In this document: piece by piece, positions 7,249 through 17,013 of the stretch
Layout: each line of letters opens with the position of its first letter
How positions within the stretch are numbered: position 1 is the stretch's first letter
Assembly (NCBI RefSeq): GCF_024172085.1
Contig: NZ_JAMZDZ010000001.1
Coordinates: 3,410,001 to 3,474,000 of the forward strand
DNA from: Hamadaea flava
GTDB taxonomy: Bacteria > Actinomycetota > Actinomycetes > Mycobacteriales > Micromonosporaceae
Direction of reading: 5' to 3'
Length of the DNA stretch: 64,000 bases
Program-made: the position numbers and the translations under genes
The notes under the pieces: generated by a model
What the model was told of the DNA's origin: nothing
Databases searched by the model: none
Seen by the model: the letters and a program-made list of their open reading frames with translations, nothing else

Positions 7249-9000
7249 ATGGCAGCAGGCCATTTCGCCATCAACACTGGGTCGGTGCCAGGCCGACACC
7301 GTCCACCTCGACGCCCCGTCCGCGCCGTCGCTCTCGTGACGGCTGTCCTTGCCGTGGTCGCCGCCAGCGCGTACGCGGCCGTGCGGTTGACCGACGACAA
7401 CGCGAGCGGCTGCGCCCCCTCCGGTACGCCGATCCGCGTCGCCGCCGCGCCCGAGATCGCCGACGCCGTCCGGCAGACGATCAGCGGACTCTGCTTGTCC
7501 GCCGAAGTGACCGCGACCGACCCGGCCGACGTCTCGGCGATCATCGCGGGCCAGCGCAACGTCACGCTGGCCGGCGTCGGGCAGCCCGACGGCGACGCCA
7601 AGGCGCCCGACATCTGGATCCCGGACTCCTCGACCTGGCTCGCCCGGCTCTCGAACGCCTCCCCCACGCTCGCCGCGACCGACACCGTGTCGATCGCGCG
7701 CAGCCCCGTCGTGGTGGCGATGCCGGAGCCGGTCGCCAAGACGCTCGGCTGGCCGACGGCCAAGCTGACCTGGCAGGCCCTGCTCCAGAAGATGACGACG
7801 GACACGAAGCTGCACGTCGGCACGTCCGAACCTGCCCGCGACGCGGCCGCCCTGTCTGGGCTGCTCGCCCTGGGCCAAGCCGCGTCGACGTCGGCGGGCG
7901 GGCAGACCGCCACGACGGCCGCCCTCCGGGCGCTGTCGGCCGGCCGGTCGGCGCTGCGTACGGATGTGCTCGCCCGCTTCCCGCGGTCGGCCGAGCCAGC
8001 CGCCCTCGCCTCCGGCCTTTCCGCCGCGCCGATGTCCGAGCAGGCCGTGCTGGCCTACAACGCGGCCAAGCCGCCGGTGAAGCTCGCCGCGCTCTACCTC
8101 GACCCCGCGCCGGTGGCGCTGGACTATCCGCTCACCGTCCTGCCCGGGGCCGACGCCGGTCGCAAGCAGGCTGCCACCCAGATCCGCGAGGCCCTCCAGT
8201 CCGACGCCTTCCGGTCGAAGCTCGCCGGAGCCGGCCTGCGCCTGCCGGACGGTACGCCGAGCACCGGGCTCACCCTGCCGCAAGGCGCCCCGACGCCGCA
8301 GGTCACGCCGCCGCCGAGCGCCACTCAGCGCGCCGCTGTGGCCGCCGGGGTCGACAAGGCGCTGTCCACCTGGATCGCCGTCACCCTCCCGGCCCGGATG
8401 CTGGCCGTCATCGACGTCTCCGGCTCGATGCTGGAGCGCGTACCCACGGCGGGCAACGCCACCCGGGAACAGGTCACCCTGGAAGCCGCCCGGCGCGGCC
8501 TCGGGCTGTTCGACGACTCGTGGGCCGTCGGCCTGTGGACGTTCTCCACCGAACTCGAAGGCTCCAAGGACTACCGGCAGCTCATCCCGATCGGGCCATT
8601 GTCGACACAGCGCACGTCGCTGCTGGCCAAGCTGGAGGCGATCCAGCCCAAGCAGACCGGCGACACCGGGCTCTACGACACGCTGCTCGCGGCGTACCAG
8701 ACGGTGCAGCACGACTGGGACCCCGGCCGGGTCAACTCGATCGTGATGATGACCGACGGCGACAACGACGACGACAACGGCATCTCGCACGCCGATCTGC
8801 TCGCCAAGCTCAAGCAGCTGGCCGACCCGAAGCGGCCGATCCAGGTGATCATCATCGGCATCGGGCCATCGGTGAACGCCGCACCGCTGAAGCAGGTCAC
8901 CGATCTGACCGGGGGCGGCGTGTTCACCGCCAAGGACCCCGCGAAGATCGGGGAGATCTTCCTGCAGGCCATCTCCCTGCGAGCCGCCGGCCTCCACTGA
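7249..9000 (+). CDS. Membrane-anchored solute-binding/VWA-domain fusion protein
   Basis: This 583-residue protein has a transmembrane or signal segment near residues 25-43, so the rest lies outside the cell. Residues about 50-350 resemble an ABC-type periplasmic binding protein fold (substrate-binding domain 11-like). Residues about 380-575 form a von Willebrand A domain with the metal-site motif DVSGS near 388 and MMTDGDND further on. VWA domains bind proteins through a metal ion. No transporter genes adjoin it. The ATG at 7249 has only a weak ribosome site; GTG at 7285 is an alternative. The ligand is unknown. Confidence 0.8.
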   Translation: MAAGHFAINTGSVPGRHRPPRRPVRAVALVTAVLAVVAASAYAAVRLTDDNASGCAPSGTPIRVAAAPEIADAVRQTISGLCLSAEVTATDPADVSAIIAGQRNVTLAGVGQPDGDAKAPDIWIPDSSTWLARLSNASPTLAATDTVSIARSPVVVAMPEPVAKTLGWPTAKLTWQALLQKMTTDTKLHVGTSEPARDAAALSGLLALGQAASTSAGGQTATTAALRALSAGRSALRTDVLARFPRSAEPAALASGLSAAPMSEQAVLAYNAAKPPVKLAALYLDPAPVALDYPLTVLPGADAGRKQAATQIREALQSDAFRSKLAGAGLRLPDGTPSTGLTLPQGAPTPQVTPPPSATQRAAVAAGVDKALSTWIAVTLPARMLAVIDVSGSMLERVPTAGNATREQVTLEAARRGLGLFDDSWAVGLWTFSTELEGSKDYRQLIPIGPLSTQRTSLLAKLEAIQPKQTGDTGLYDTLLAAYQTVQHDWDPGRVNSIVMMTDGDNDDDNGISHADLLAKLKQLADPKRPIQVIIIGIGPSVNAAPLKQVTDLTGGGVFTAKDPAKIGEIFLQAISLRAAGLH

Positions 9001-9054
9001 CAGGTTCGTTCGACCCACTGGGGGTTGAGGCGGGGTCGCACCAAGCACATAATG

Positions 9055-9066
9055 GAACACGTGTTC
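9055..9066. promoter_or_regulatory. 12-bp perfect palindrome before the nucleotidyltransferase gene
   Basis: GAACACGTGTTC is a perfect palindrome that ends 11 bp before the start codon of the AbiEii-like gene at 9078. Its position suits an operator that blocks transcription or translation. No adjacent repressor gene is present. Confidence 0.4.
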
Positions 9067-9077
9067 GGAAGACGTGC

Positions 9078-9713
9078 ATGACCCCCGCCGAGCAGGAGGC
9101 GATCGAGCGGATCGCCCTCACCACCGCCGCGCCCTGGGAGTTCGCGCTCGGCGGCGGCCGGGCGCTGCTGGCTCACGGAGTCACCGAGCGCCCGAGCGAA
9201 GGCGTGGACCTGTTCACCGTGGACGACACGGCGGTCCGCCCGGCCGCCGAGGCGGTGATGGACGCGCTGGCTGACGCCGGGTTCTCGGTGTGGGAGGTCG
9301 GCGACGAGTCCGACCTGTTCGACGACTTGGCCGACATCCTCATCGAACTGGCGGTCATCGGCGACGACGGCGCTTCGACGCCGGTGTCGCTGGGCGTACA
9401 GCCGCGCTCGCTGCCTCCGGTCGACCTGGGCGCCGGTCCGGTGACCTCCGTGGAGGATCTGGCCGCCATCAAGGTCGCGGCCATGGTCAACCGGGCCGAG
9501 ATCCGCGACTTCATCGACGTCGCGGCGTTCCTCCAGCGGTTCGACCGGGATCGGCTGCTCGATCTGGTGAACACCGTCGATCCAGCGCTCACCGCCGAGG
9601 ACTACGCGGCGTGCGTACGCCAGCTCGACGGCTGCCGGGACGAGCGGATTCGCTGCTATGGAGCCGATCCCGTAGGCGTACGCGCGGCGTTCGCGGACTG
9701 GCCGCGTGACTAA
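9078..9713 (+). CDS. AbiEii-like nucleotidyltransferase-fold protein
   Basis: This 211-residue protein resembles the nucleotidyl transferase AbiEii/AbiGii toxin family. The N-terminal FALGGGRALLAHG followed by the acidic VDLF fits the GG...D(I/V)DLF core. The C-terminal half has the family pattern VEDLAAIKVAAMVNR..RDFIDVAAFL. AbiE toxins transfer nucleotides to tRNA and need an antitoxin (AbiEi); none is encoded next to it, so it may be a solitary or non-toxic member. The ATG at 9078 is used. The stop codon TAA is also part of the -10 box of the next gene. Confidence 0.75.
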   Translation: MTPAEQEAIERIALTTAAPWEFALGGGRALLAHGVTERPSEGVDLFTVDDTAVRPAAEAVMDALADAGFSVWEVGDESDLFDDLADILIELAVIGDDGASTPVSLGVQPRSLPPVDLGAGPVTSVEDLAAIKVAAMVNRAEIRDFIDVAAFLQRFDRDRLLDLVNTVDPALTAEDYAACVRQLDGCRDERIRCYGADPVGVRAAFADWPRD

Positions 9714-9716
9714 CAT
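9711..9716 (+). promoter_or_regulatory. Putative -10 box of a leaderless elaA-type gene
   Basis: TAACAT lies six bases before the GTG start at 9723. This spacing puts the transcription start at or next to the start codon, as in leaderless actinobacterial mRNAs. It overlaps the stop codon of the preceding gene. Confidence 0.45.
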
Positions 9717-9722
9717 GACGAT

Positions 9723-10172
9723 GTGGAGACGACATTCCGGTCCGCCCGGTTCGCCGAGCTGACCGCGGCCACCCTCTATGACCTGCTGAAACTGCGGGTC
9801 GACGTGTTCGTGGTCGAGCAGGAGTGTCCCTATCCGGAATTGGACGGGCGCGATCCCGAGCCGGGCACGGTGCACGTCTGGGCCGCCGACGAGACCGGCG
9901 AGATCCTGGGTTACCTGCGAATCCTCGACGACGGTGCGGAGCTGCGGATCGGCCGGGTGGTCACGTCGCCGAAGGCACGCGGCAGCGGCCTGGGCGGCCA
10001 GCTGATGGAGCAGGCCCTGGCGGTCGTCGGCGATCGACCCAGCGTCCTCGACGCACAGTCGCATCTCACGCGGTTCTACGAGCGCTTCGGGTACGCCGTA
10101 GCCGGGCCTGAGTTCGTCGAAGACGGGATTCCACATACCCCGATGCGGCGCGAAACACCGACGCGGCACTAA
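9723..10172 (+). CDS. elaA: GNAT-family N-acetyltransferase, ElaA type
   Basis: This 149-residue GNAT acetyltransferase matches the ElaA subgroup. The early signature LLKLRVDVFVVEQECPYPELDG is typical. The acetyl-CoA loop is RVVTSPKARGSGLGGQLM, and the C-terminus has AQSHLTRFYERFGY and GIPHTPMRR. The substrate of ElaA proteins is unknown. The GTG start has no Shine-Dalgarno, and the -10 box six bases upstream suggests a leaderless message. Confidence 0.88.
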   Translation: METTFRSARFAELTAATLYDLLKLRVDVFVVEQECPYPELDGRDPEPGTVHVWAADETGEILGYLRILDDGAELRIGRVVTSPKARGSGLGGQLMEQALAVVGDRPSVLDAQSHLTRFYERFGYAVAGPEFVEDGIPHTPMRRETPTRH

Positions 10173-10280
10173 ACATCGATGCGATGCGTGGCACGTTCGC
10201 GGGAATCCCCGCCGCGCGCGCGGGCGTCAGGTTAGCGTCTGAAGATCGAACGCTGGACGAAGTTTCTCTATCCGACCGCG

Positions 10281-13094
10281 ATGATCGGACTGATCCTCGC
10301 GTACTGGCTCATACCTCCGATGCGGACCATCGCCTTGGTCGCTGTGGGTGTCGGTGGAGCGACCGCGATCCTCGTCGGCGTACGCCGTCATCGCACCGAT
10401 CGCTGGCCGGCCTGGGTCCTGCTGGCGGTCGGCATCCTCATGATCACCTTCGGCGAGGCGATCTACTCGATCCAGGGACCGGCACGGAGCTTCCCAGGCA
10501 TACCTGAGCTGCTGTTCGTGGCCGCGTACGGGCCGCTCTGCCTCGGCCTCGTCTTGATGGGCCGCCCGCGTACGCTGTCGACCGACCTGATGCTGATCCT
10601 GGACACCATCGCCGTCGGGCTGGCCGCGACGCTGGTCGTCTGGATCACATTGGTCCGCCCAGCGGTGTTGAGCCTGCATCTGACTGGGTATGCCAAGTTA
10701 ATCGTGATCGCTGGAAACGTCGGGTACGCCGCCGTCCTTGCCAGCGCCGCCCTCGTGGCCGTCGCCTGGCGTGCCAACGCGGCGCTCCGCGTCCTCGGCC
10801 TGGGCCTGATCGCGTTCCTGATCGCCGACTACCTCTACGGCACCGAGATCATCGCGGGCACGTGGACTCCGGGCGGGCTGGCCGATCTCGGTTTCCCCAT
10901 CTTCTTCGCGCTCAGCGGGGCGGCCGCGCTACAACCGTCGATGACCGCGGTCGCCTCCCGCGCACACGCCCGCAACCAGCTCGGCGCACGGCTGGTGATG
11001 GTGGCGATCGGGCTGCTCGTCGCGCCGACGACGCTGCTCGTGGCGGCCACCTCCGGCCCGGTCACGACCGGGTTCGCCATCGCGATAACGGCGGTCGCGA
11101 TCGGCCTCGTCATGATCACGCGCATCTTCCTGTCGGCGCGTGCGTACCAGCAGAAAGCCGCCCGGGAGGCCAGCCTGCGCGTGGCGTCGCGCGCGCTGAT
11201 GCTCGCCACCGACCGACCGCAGATCGACGCGGGGGTGACCGCCGCGCTGCGGCAGCTGGTCCCGACGGCGACCGCGCACATTCGCGAGCCCGGCGATCCG
11301 CCCGTCGAGGGCCTGCCGTTGGCGCTGGACGGCGGCGAGCCGCGCTTCGCACTGGGGATCATGGTCTTCCGCGGCCCACCCGACCGGCTCGACGAGTTGA
11401 CCCCCACCCTCCAGGCGCTCGCGGACCAGGCCGCGTCCGCCTACAGTCGCGTCCGGACCGTCGAGAAGCTGGCCGCAGAGCAACGCGAGCAATACTTCCG
11501 CACGCTCGTCCAGACCAGCACCGATGTCACGCTGATCAGCCGCGACGGCGCCATCGAGTACGCCACCCCGTCGGCCCGGGATCTGTTCGGTGTCGACGTG
11601 GTGGGCGCGAACCTCGACGATCTCGTCGAACGGTCTGGCGGCGGAAGCTGGCCGGATGTCGTCGAAGCCGACGAGGGCGAGGTTCACCTGCCCGATTGCA
11701 GTCTGGCGGTGCTCGTGCACCGGCGGGATCTCGCCGACGACCCGACCGTCTGCGGCGTCGTGACCACTTTGCGGGACGTCACCGCCGAACGGGATCTGCG
11801 CCGCGATCTGGCGCATCAGGCGAGCCACGACGTGATCACCGGGTTGGCCAATCCACGGCTGTTCCGGCACGCCCTCGCGGAGGCGGTACGCACTCCGGGC
11901 GTGGCCGTCATCCTGCTCGACATCGACGACTTCAAGCTGGTCAACGACATGTACGGGCATCCGGTCGGCGACTACCTGCTGGTGACCTGCGCCCGGCGGA
12001 TCGAGTCCGCCATCGGACCGGCCGACCTGGCCGCTCGCATCGGCGGCGACGAGTTCGGCGTGGTGCTCGGCGACTGCCCCGACGTCGACGTCGCCCGCGA
12101 CGTCGCTCAGCGCCTGTCCGACCTGCTGGCTGAGCCGGTCGAGGTCGACGGCATGATGATCGAATCCCGGGCGAGCGTCGGGATCGCGCACGTGGCCGGC
12201 GGCGGCGACGACAGCCAGCTGATGCAGAAGGCCGACATGGCCCTGTACGCCGCGAAGTCGGGCGGCAAGGGCCGCTGGCGGCAGTACGACGGGGAGATGA
12301 GCATCCCGGCCCGCAACCACGTCGAGGTCGGCCGCCGGTTGCGCGCGACCATGGAGTCCGGTGAGCTGATGCTGTACTACCAGCCGATCGTCGACCTGGT
12401 CACCGGGGAGACGGTGGGCGTGGAGGCGCTGCTGCGTCTACAGGACGACGGCGATCCCATGCCGCCGCCCCAGATCGTCGCCGCCGCCGAGAGCACCGGG
12501 CTGATCGGGCGGCTGGGCGAGTGGATCCTCGACCGGGCGCTGGCCGACCTGCCGCAGTTCCAGCTGCCGGGCCGTGACCCCTGCTACGTCAGCGTCAACG
12601 TGTCCGCCCGCCAGCTGCGGCGGACCGACTTCTCGGCGACCGTACGCCGGGCGCTGAAGAGCAGCCGGGTCGACCCCCGACTGCTCGTCCTCGAAGTCAC
12701 CGAGAACATCCTCATCGAGAACGACGACGAGCGGCCGTGGGCGTATCTGGACGAGTTGCACGCGCTGGGCGTACGCATCGCGATCGACGACTACGGCACC
12801 GGGTACGCCTCCCTCGGCTACCTGCGCCAGCCCAGCGTCGACATCGTGAAGATCGACCGGAATCTGCTCACCGATCTGACGCCCCGGGCGACGCGCCTCA
12901 TCGAGGGAGTGTCGTCGACCCTCCGCTATCTCGGGGTCGACCAGATCGCCGAGGGCGTCGAGACCGAACACGCGCGGGCGATCCTGGTCGACGCCGGCTG
13001 CCCCTACGGACAGGGCTTCCTGTTCTCGCCGCCGCTGCCGGTGGACAAGGTCGTCCGCTGGCTGCGGCTGCCCGACGTCACGGCAGGTTCGTGA
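10281..13094 (+). CDS. Membrane GGDEF-EAL protein (cyclic di-GMP synthesis and breakdown)
   Basis: This 937-residue protein has about eight to nine N-terminal membrane helices (to about 285), a PAS-like domain (about 400-520), a GGDEF domain and an EAL domain. The GGDEF motif near residue 588 (IGGDEF) is intact. EAL has the motif at about 715 plus [31 protein letters not shown] and QGFLF, all expected of an active phosphodiesterase. It may therefore make and destroy c-di-GMP. In-frame codons upstream of the ATG (KIERWTKFLYPTA) extend to a CTG at 10239 just after a stop, and that peptide looks plausible as protein, so the true start may be earlier. The 3' end overlaps hemQ by 17 bp, tail to tail. 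Confidence 0.92.
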   Translation: MIGLILAYWLIPPMRTIALVAVGVGGATAILVGVRRHRTDRWPAWVLLAVGILMITFGEAIYSIQGPARSFPGIPELLFVAAYGPLCLGLVLMGRPRTLSTDLMLILDTIAVGLAATLVVWITLVRPAVLSLHLTGYAKLIVIAGNVGYAAVLASAALVAVAWRANAALRVLGLGLIAFLIADYLYGTEIIAGTWTPGGLADLGFPIFFALSGAAALQPSMTAVASRAHARNQLGARLVMVAIGLLVAPTTLLVAATSGPVTTGFAIAITAVAIGLVMITRIFLSARAYQQKAAREASLRVASRALMLATDRPQIDAGVTAALRQLVPTATAHIREPGDPPVEGLPLALDGGEPRFALGIMVFRGPPDRLDELTPTLQALADQAASAYSRVRTVEKLAAEQREQYFRTLVQTSTDVTLISRDGAIEYATPSARDLFGVDVVGANLDDLVERSGGGSWPDVVEADEGEVHLPDCSLAVLVHRRDLADDPTVCGVVTTLRDVTAERDLRRDLAHQASHDVITGLANPRLFRHALAEAVRTPGVAVILLDIDDFKLVNDMYGHPVGDYLLVTCARRIESAIGPADLAARIGGDEFGVVLGDCPDVDVARDVAQRLSDLLAEPVEVDGMMIESRASVGIAHVAGGGDDSQLMQKADMALYAAKSGGKGRWRQYDGEMSIPARNHVEVGRRLRATMESGELMLYYQPIVDLVTGETVGVEALLRLQDDGDPMPPPQIVAAAESTGLIGRLGEWILDRALADLPQFQLPGRDPCYVSVNVSARQLRRTDFSATVRRALKSSRVDPRLLVLEVTENILIENDDERPWAYLDELHALGVRIAIDDYGTGYASLGYLRQPSVDIVKIDRNLLTDLTPRATRLIEGVSSTLRYLGVDQIAEGVETEHARAILVDAGCPYGQGFLFSPPLPVDKVVRWLRLPDVTAGS

Positions 13095-13818
13095 TGATGT
13101 CGGCGATCTCGCGACGACGGCCCGTGTAGAACGGGACCTCCTCGCGGACGTGCCGCCGAGCCCGCGACGCCCGCAGGTCGCGCATCAGATCGACGATGCG
13201 GTACAGCTCGTCCCCCTCGAACGCCAGCATCCACTCGTAGTCGCCGAGGGCGAACGAGGCGACTGTGTTGGCCCGTACATCCGGGTAGCCGCGCGCCATC
13301 CGGCCGTGCTCGGCCAGCATCTCGCGCCGCTCCTCGTCGGGCAGCAGGTACCACTCGTAGGAGCGGACGAACGGGTAGACGCAGATGTAGTCGCGCGGCT
13401 CCTCGCCCGCGAGGAACGCCGGGATGTGGCTGCGGTTGAACTCGGCCGGGCGGTGCAACGCCGCCTGCGACCAGACCCCGGTCAGGTTCCGGCCCAGCGC
13501 CGTCCGCCGGAACAACGAGTACGCCTCCTGCAGCGCGTCAGCCGAGGACGAGTGCCACCAGATCATCAGGTCGGCGTCGGCCCGCAGACCCGACACGTCG
13601 TAGGTGCCCCGGATCGTGACATCCTTCTCGGCCAGCCGATCGAACAGGCCGGTGACCTCGGAGATCACATCGTCGCGCAGGGTCGGCAGCGGGCTGGTGG
13701 CCTGGAATACCGACCACATCGTGTAGCGGATGGTCGAGTTCAGCTCGCGCATCCGGGCGGCGTTGGACTGCGCCGGCTCTTCGGTTACTACGACCTCTTC
13801 GGTGGTCTGATCGGTCAC
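13078..13818 (-). CDS. hemQ: Coproheme decarboxylase HemQ (chlorite dismutase family)
   Basis: HemQ performs the last step of the coproporphyrin-dependent haem route of Gram-positive bacteria, decarboxylating coproheme III to haem b with peroxide. The 246-residue length and the core [21 protein letters not shown], followed by [11 protein letters not shown] and [13 protein letters not shown], identify it. The catalytic Tyr is expected in the YPFVRS segment. The GTG start overlaps the hemY stop by 4 bp (GTGA), and it is the third gene of hemE-hemY-hemQ. The first 20 residues are acidic and variable. Confidence 0.95.
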   Translation of the reverse strand: MTDQTTEEVVVTEEPAQSNAARMRELNSTIRYTMWSVFQATSPLPTLRDDVISEVTGLFDRLAEKDVTIRGTYDVSGLRADADLMIWWHSSSADALQEAYSLFRRTALGRNLTGVWSQAALHRPAEFNRSHIPAFLAGEEPRDYICVYPFVRSYEWYLLPDEERREMLAEHGRMARGYPDVRANTVASFALGDYEWMLAFEGDELYRIVDLMRDLRASRARRHVREEVPFYTGRRREIADIITNLP

Positions 13819-15122
13819 GATACGAATTCTCCCAGATCAGCGGCGGCTTTCTCGCCGGAGGCTATGCAGACGGGGATGCCGACGCCGTCGAAGGCGGCCC
13901 CGGCCAGGACGACGGGCTTGCGCCCGGCGCCGAGCAGCGCCCGAGCCTCGGCGACTCGGTCGAGGTGCCCTGGGGCGTACTGGGGCAGCGCACCGCCCCA
14001 ACGCGTCACGCGTACCGCCGAGGCGGCCGGCAGCGGGCCGACCACCTTGGCCAGGTCGGCCTGGACGGCCGCGCCGAGGGCCTCGTCGGTCATCGCGAGC
14101 GCGCCGACGTCGCCGTACCGGCCGACGGAGACCCGGACGGCGGCCTCGGGCTCACCCGCGAGGTGCTCCCATTTCCGGGAGAAGAACGTGGCGGCCTTGA
14201 TCGAGAGCCCTTGGTCGGCCGGGACCAGGAAGCCGGTGAGCGCCGGCAGATCCGCCCCGGGCAACCGCATCGACACGAGGCCGATGCTCGCGTAGTCGAG
14301 CTCGCCGACGAGGTCGGCGACCGCCGGTGGCAGCAGCGCGGCCGCGGGCTTGGCCGGGCAGGCCAGCACGTACGCGTCGGCGTCCAGCTCGTCGAGCGCC
14401 CGCAGCGGAATTCCATAGTGGATGGCGACGCCGAGGTCGAGCAGCCGTTGGGACAGCGCCTCGACCAGCCGGGACAGTCCACCTCGGAGGGTGCCGAAGA
14501 CCGGGCCGCCCGCCGACCGCTTGACCAGCGAGGCGGCGACGCCGTCACGCAGGGTGTGCGCCGTCTGCAGGGCCGCGTACAGGTTGGGGATGGTGGCCTG
14601 GAGCGACAGGAGGTCGGCGCGTCCGGCGTACACCCCGCCGAGGAGCGGGTCGACCAGATGCTCCACCACTTCACCGCCGAGCCGCGACCGGACCAGGTCG
14701 CCGACCGCCACGTCCTGCCCGCTCAGCACCGGTACGCCGAGATCACGATCCGCGTCGGCGAGCGTCGCGACGCCGTCCAGCGCGGCCGAGAACCCCGGTA
14801 CGCCCATCAGCGTGCCCGTCGGCATGGGATGCAACCGGCCGTCGACCCACAGTCCCGCCGCGCCCAGCGCCGGATGCACCAGCCGATCGCCCAGCTCCAG
14901 GTCGGCGACCAACCGGGCGGCGCCGCTGGGACCGCCGTCGGGCGTACGCATCAGGAACTGCTCGGCGCCGGTCTCGATCCCGTCGCCGCCCGTCTGGATC
15001 TTGCCGCCCAGCCGCGCGGTCGCCTCGACCAGCGTCACGCGTACGCCGGACTCGGCGAGCCGCAGCGCGGCGGTCAGCCCGGCGACGCCACCGCCGACGA
15101 CAACGACGTGCCGGGTGCTCAT
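13815..15122 (-). CDS. hemY: Coproporphyrinogen III oxidase, HemY/CgoX type
   Basis: This FAD enzyme of 435 residues oxidises coproporphyrinogen III to coproporphyrin III with oxygen. The N-terminal dinucleotide-binding motif [17 protein letters not shown] and the following RLGGKIQT fit the family. The C-terminus has [20 protein letters not shown], the usual FAD-contacting end. Its start ATG overlaps the hemE stop, and its stop overlaps the hemQ start. The presence of HemQ beside it argues for the coproporphyrin branch over the protoporphyrin branch. Confidence 0.93.
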   Translation of the reverse strand: MSTRHVVVVGGGVAGLTAALRLAESGVRVTLVEATARLGGKIQTGGDGIETGAEQFLMRTPDGGPSGAARLVADLELGDRLVHPALGAAGLWVDGRLHPMPTGTLMGVPGFSAALDGVATLADADRDLGVPVLSGQDVAVGDLVRSRLGGEVVEHLVDPLLGGVYAGRADLLSLQATIPNLYAALQTAHTLRDGVAASLVKRSAGGPVFGTLRGGLSRLVEALSQRLLDLGVAIHYGIPLRALDELDADAYVLACPAKPAAALLPPAVADLVGELDYASIGLVSMRLPGADLPALTGFLVPADQGLSIKAATFFSRKWEHLAGEPEAAVRVSVGRYGDVGALAMTDEALGAAVQADLAKVVGPLPAASAVRVTRWGGALPQYAPGHLDRVAEARALLGAGRKPVVLAGAAFDGVGIPVCIASGEKAAADLGEFVS

Positions 15123-16210
15123 CGCACGCTGATCTTGTGGACGAGTTCCACGATCCGGGTCAGCACCGCCGGATCCGCTTCGGGCGGCACACCGTGCCCC
15201 AGGTTGAAGACGTGACCGGGGGCGGCTTCGCCTTCGGCCAGCACCCGGCGTACCTCGTGGTCGACGACCTCCCACGGCGCGCTCAGCAACGCCGGATCGA
15301 GGTTGCCCTGCACCGCTCGCGGTCGCGCCGGACCCGGTTCACTGCCGTCCAGCCGCAGGTCCGCGACGTTCACCAGGGCGGCGGCCTGGTCGAGCGGCGT
15401 ACGCCAGTCGACCCCGACGACGTCGGCACCCGCTTCCGCCATCGCCGTGAGCAGGTGCGCCGTGCCGACGCCGAAGTGGATCCGCGGCACCACGGGGCCG
15501 ATCTCCTGGAGGACCGCCGCAGAGTGCGGCAGCACGAAACGCCGGTAGTCGGCCTCGCTCAGGGCGCCGGCCCACGAGTCGAACAGCTGGACCGCGCTCG
15601 CCCCCGCGTCGATCTGCACCCGCAGGAACGTCGAAGTGATCTCCGCGAGCCGTTCGGCCAGTCCGTGCCACAACTGCGGGTCGCCGTGCATCAGCGCCTT
15701 GGTCTTGGCGTGCGAACGCGACGGGCCGCCCTCGATGAGGTAGCTGGCCAGGGTGAACGGCGCCCCTGCGAAGCCGATCAGCGGAGTGCCCTCCAGCTTC
15801 GGGATGAGCAGCCGGATCGCTTCCTCCACAAAGGAGAGATCGGCGTCTTCAGCGCGGCCGACCCGGGCGAGGTCGGCGCTGGACCGGATGGGCTCGGCGA
15901 CCACGGGACCGGTCCCGGCGACGATCTCCACGCCGACCCCCGCCGCCGCGACGGGCACCACGATGTCGCTGTAGAACACCGCCGCGTCCACGCCGTGCCG
16001 GCGTACCGGTTGGAGGGTGATCTCGGTGACCAGATCCGGACGGCGGCACGTCTCCAGCATCGACAGGCCGGCCTCGGCCCGCAGTTCGCGATATTCGGGC
16101 AACGACCGCCCCGCTTGCCGCATGAACCAGACCGGAGTGTGTTCGACCGGCTCGCCGCGGCACGCGCGGACGAAGACGGAGTCGGTCGGGTCAGCTGCAA
16201 TGCTGGTCAT
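15119..16210 (-). CDS. hemE: Uroporphyrinogen decarboxylase HemE
   Basis: HemE removes the four acetate carboxyls of uroporphyrinogen III to give coproporphyrinogen III. The 363-residue product has the substrate loop [13 protein letters not shown] near residue 30, the catalytic-Asp segment FYSDIVVP, and the later motifs [17 protein letters not shown] and HFGVGT. It is the first gene of the tightly overlapping hemE-hemY-hemQ operon. The ATG at 16210 gives the usual N-terminus; the ribosome site is weak (GTGGA). Confidence 0.95.
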   Translation of the reverse strand: MTSIAADPTDSVFVRACRGEPVEHTPVWFMRQAGRSLPEYRELRAEAGLSMLETCRRPDLVTEITLQPVRRHGVDAAVFYSDIVVPVAAAGVGVEIVAGTGPVVAEPIRSSADLARVGRAEDADLSFVEEAIRLLIPKLEGTPLIGFAGAPFTLASYLIEGGPSRSHAKTKALMHGDPQLWHGLAERLAEITSTFLRVQIDAGASAVQLFDSWAGALSEADYRRFVLPHSAAVLQEIGPVVPRIHFGVGTAHLLTAMAEAGADVVGVDWRTPLDQAAALVNVADLRLDGSEPGPARPRAVQGNLDPALLSAPWEVVDHEVRRVLAEGEAAPGHVFNLGHGVPPEADPAVLTRIVELVHKISVR

Positions 16211-16336
16211 TCCACAGATCGTGCCACGTTTCTCCCTTGCCGCGACCGGCGGGGGCGCGCGCTGAGGAGTACGCCACTGCCAGAGCGTGTGACAGCGCAC
16301 GGCGTGCCGCACCACGCACCGGAAGCAGATGCGCCC

Positions 16337-16342
16337 TAGGGT
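16337..16342 (+). promoter_or_regulatory. Putative -10 box of a leaderless DUF3000 gene
   Basis: TAGGGT ends six bases before the ATG at 16349, so transcription should begin on or beside the start codon. No Shine-Dalgarno is visible. Confidence 0.5.
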
Positions 16343-16348
16343 TGCGCT

Positions 16349-16960
16349 ATGCCGACCACGCTTCGCACGCCCCCGGACGTCTTCACCCGGGCGGTCGAAG
16401 CACTGCAAGCCGCTCCGACCCGCCGGGAGATCTCGCTGGAGGAGGTCGGTGCGCCGACCCGGCTCGCGCCGTACGCGCACGCCGTGGGCGCCACCGTGCT
16501 CCGCGACGGCGAGGAGGTGGCCACGGGCCGGTTGGTCCTGCTGCACGACCCGGCCGGTCACGAGGCCTGGCAGGGGACGATGCGGCTGGTCACCTACGTG
16601 ACGGCGGAACTGGAACCCGAGTACGCCGCCGACCCGCTGTTGCCGCAGGTGGGCTGGTCGTGGCTGGTGGACGCGCTGGACGCGCACACCGGTCCGGGCC
16701 GGGGGGACGGCTACACCGCCATCGCCGGGACCGTCACGCAGACGCTGTCGACCCGGTTCGGCGACCTCGCCCGGCTCGCCGAGGACGAGGAGCCGCCAGG
16801 CTCGCCGACCGCTGCCGACCTGGAGATCCGCGCGTCGTGGACGCCGCTCGGGCCGAACCTCGACGATCACATGCTGGCCTGGTGCACACTGCTGGCCTCC
16901 ACCGCCGGGCTGCCGCCCGAGGGTGTGACCGCGCTGCCCACCCGCCGCAAAGAAGGCTGA
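16349..16960 (+). CDS. DUF3000-family protein
   Basis: This 203-residue soluble protein matches the actinobacterial DUF3000 family, whose members are usually near 200 residues. Characteristic stretches include [35 protein letters not shown] and a C-terminal [16 protein letters not shown]. The family's function is not known, but it is often found next to hemE and RNase D genes in actinomycetes, as here. Its 3' end is followed at once by a strong terminator. Confidence 0.85.
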   Translation: MPTTLRTPPDVFTRAVEALQAAPTRREISLEEVGAPTRLAPYAHAVGATVLRDGEEVATGRLVLLHDPAGHEAWQGTMRLVTYVTAELEPEYAADPLLPQVGWSWLVDALDAHTGPGRGDGYTAIAGTVTQTLSTRFGDLARLAEDEEPPGSPTAADLEIRASWTPLGPNLDDHMLAWCTLLASTAGLPPEGVTALPTRRKEG

Positions 16961-16961
16961 A

Positions 16962-17005
16962 ACGGCGAGACGGCCAGGACCCGTGGGTCCCGGCCGTCTC
17001 GCCGT
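16962..17005. terminator. Bidirectional hairpin terminator between convergent genes
   Basis: ACGGCGAGACGGCC (16962-16975) pairs exactly with 16992-17005. The 16-base loop contains a second stem, GGACCC with GGGTCC. It lies between the convergent DUF3000 gene and the proline-rich membrane protein gene and can serve both. There is no long T-run, as is common in high-GC actinomycetes. Confidence 0.85.
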
Positions 17006-17013
17006 CGGACAGA

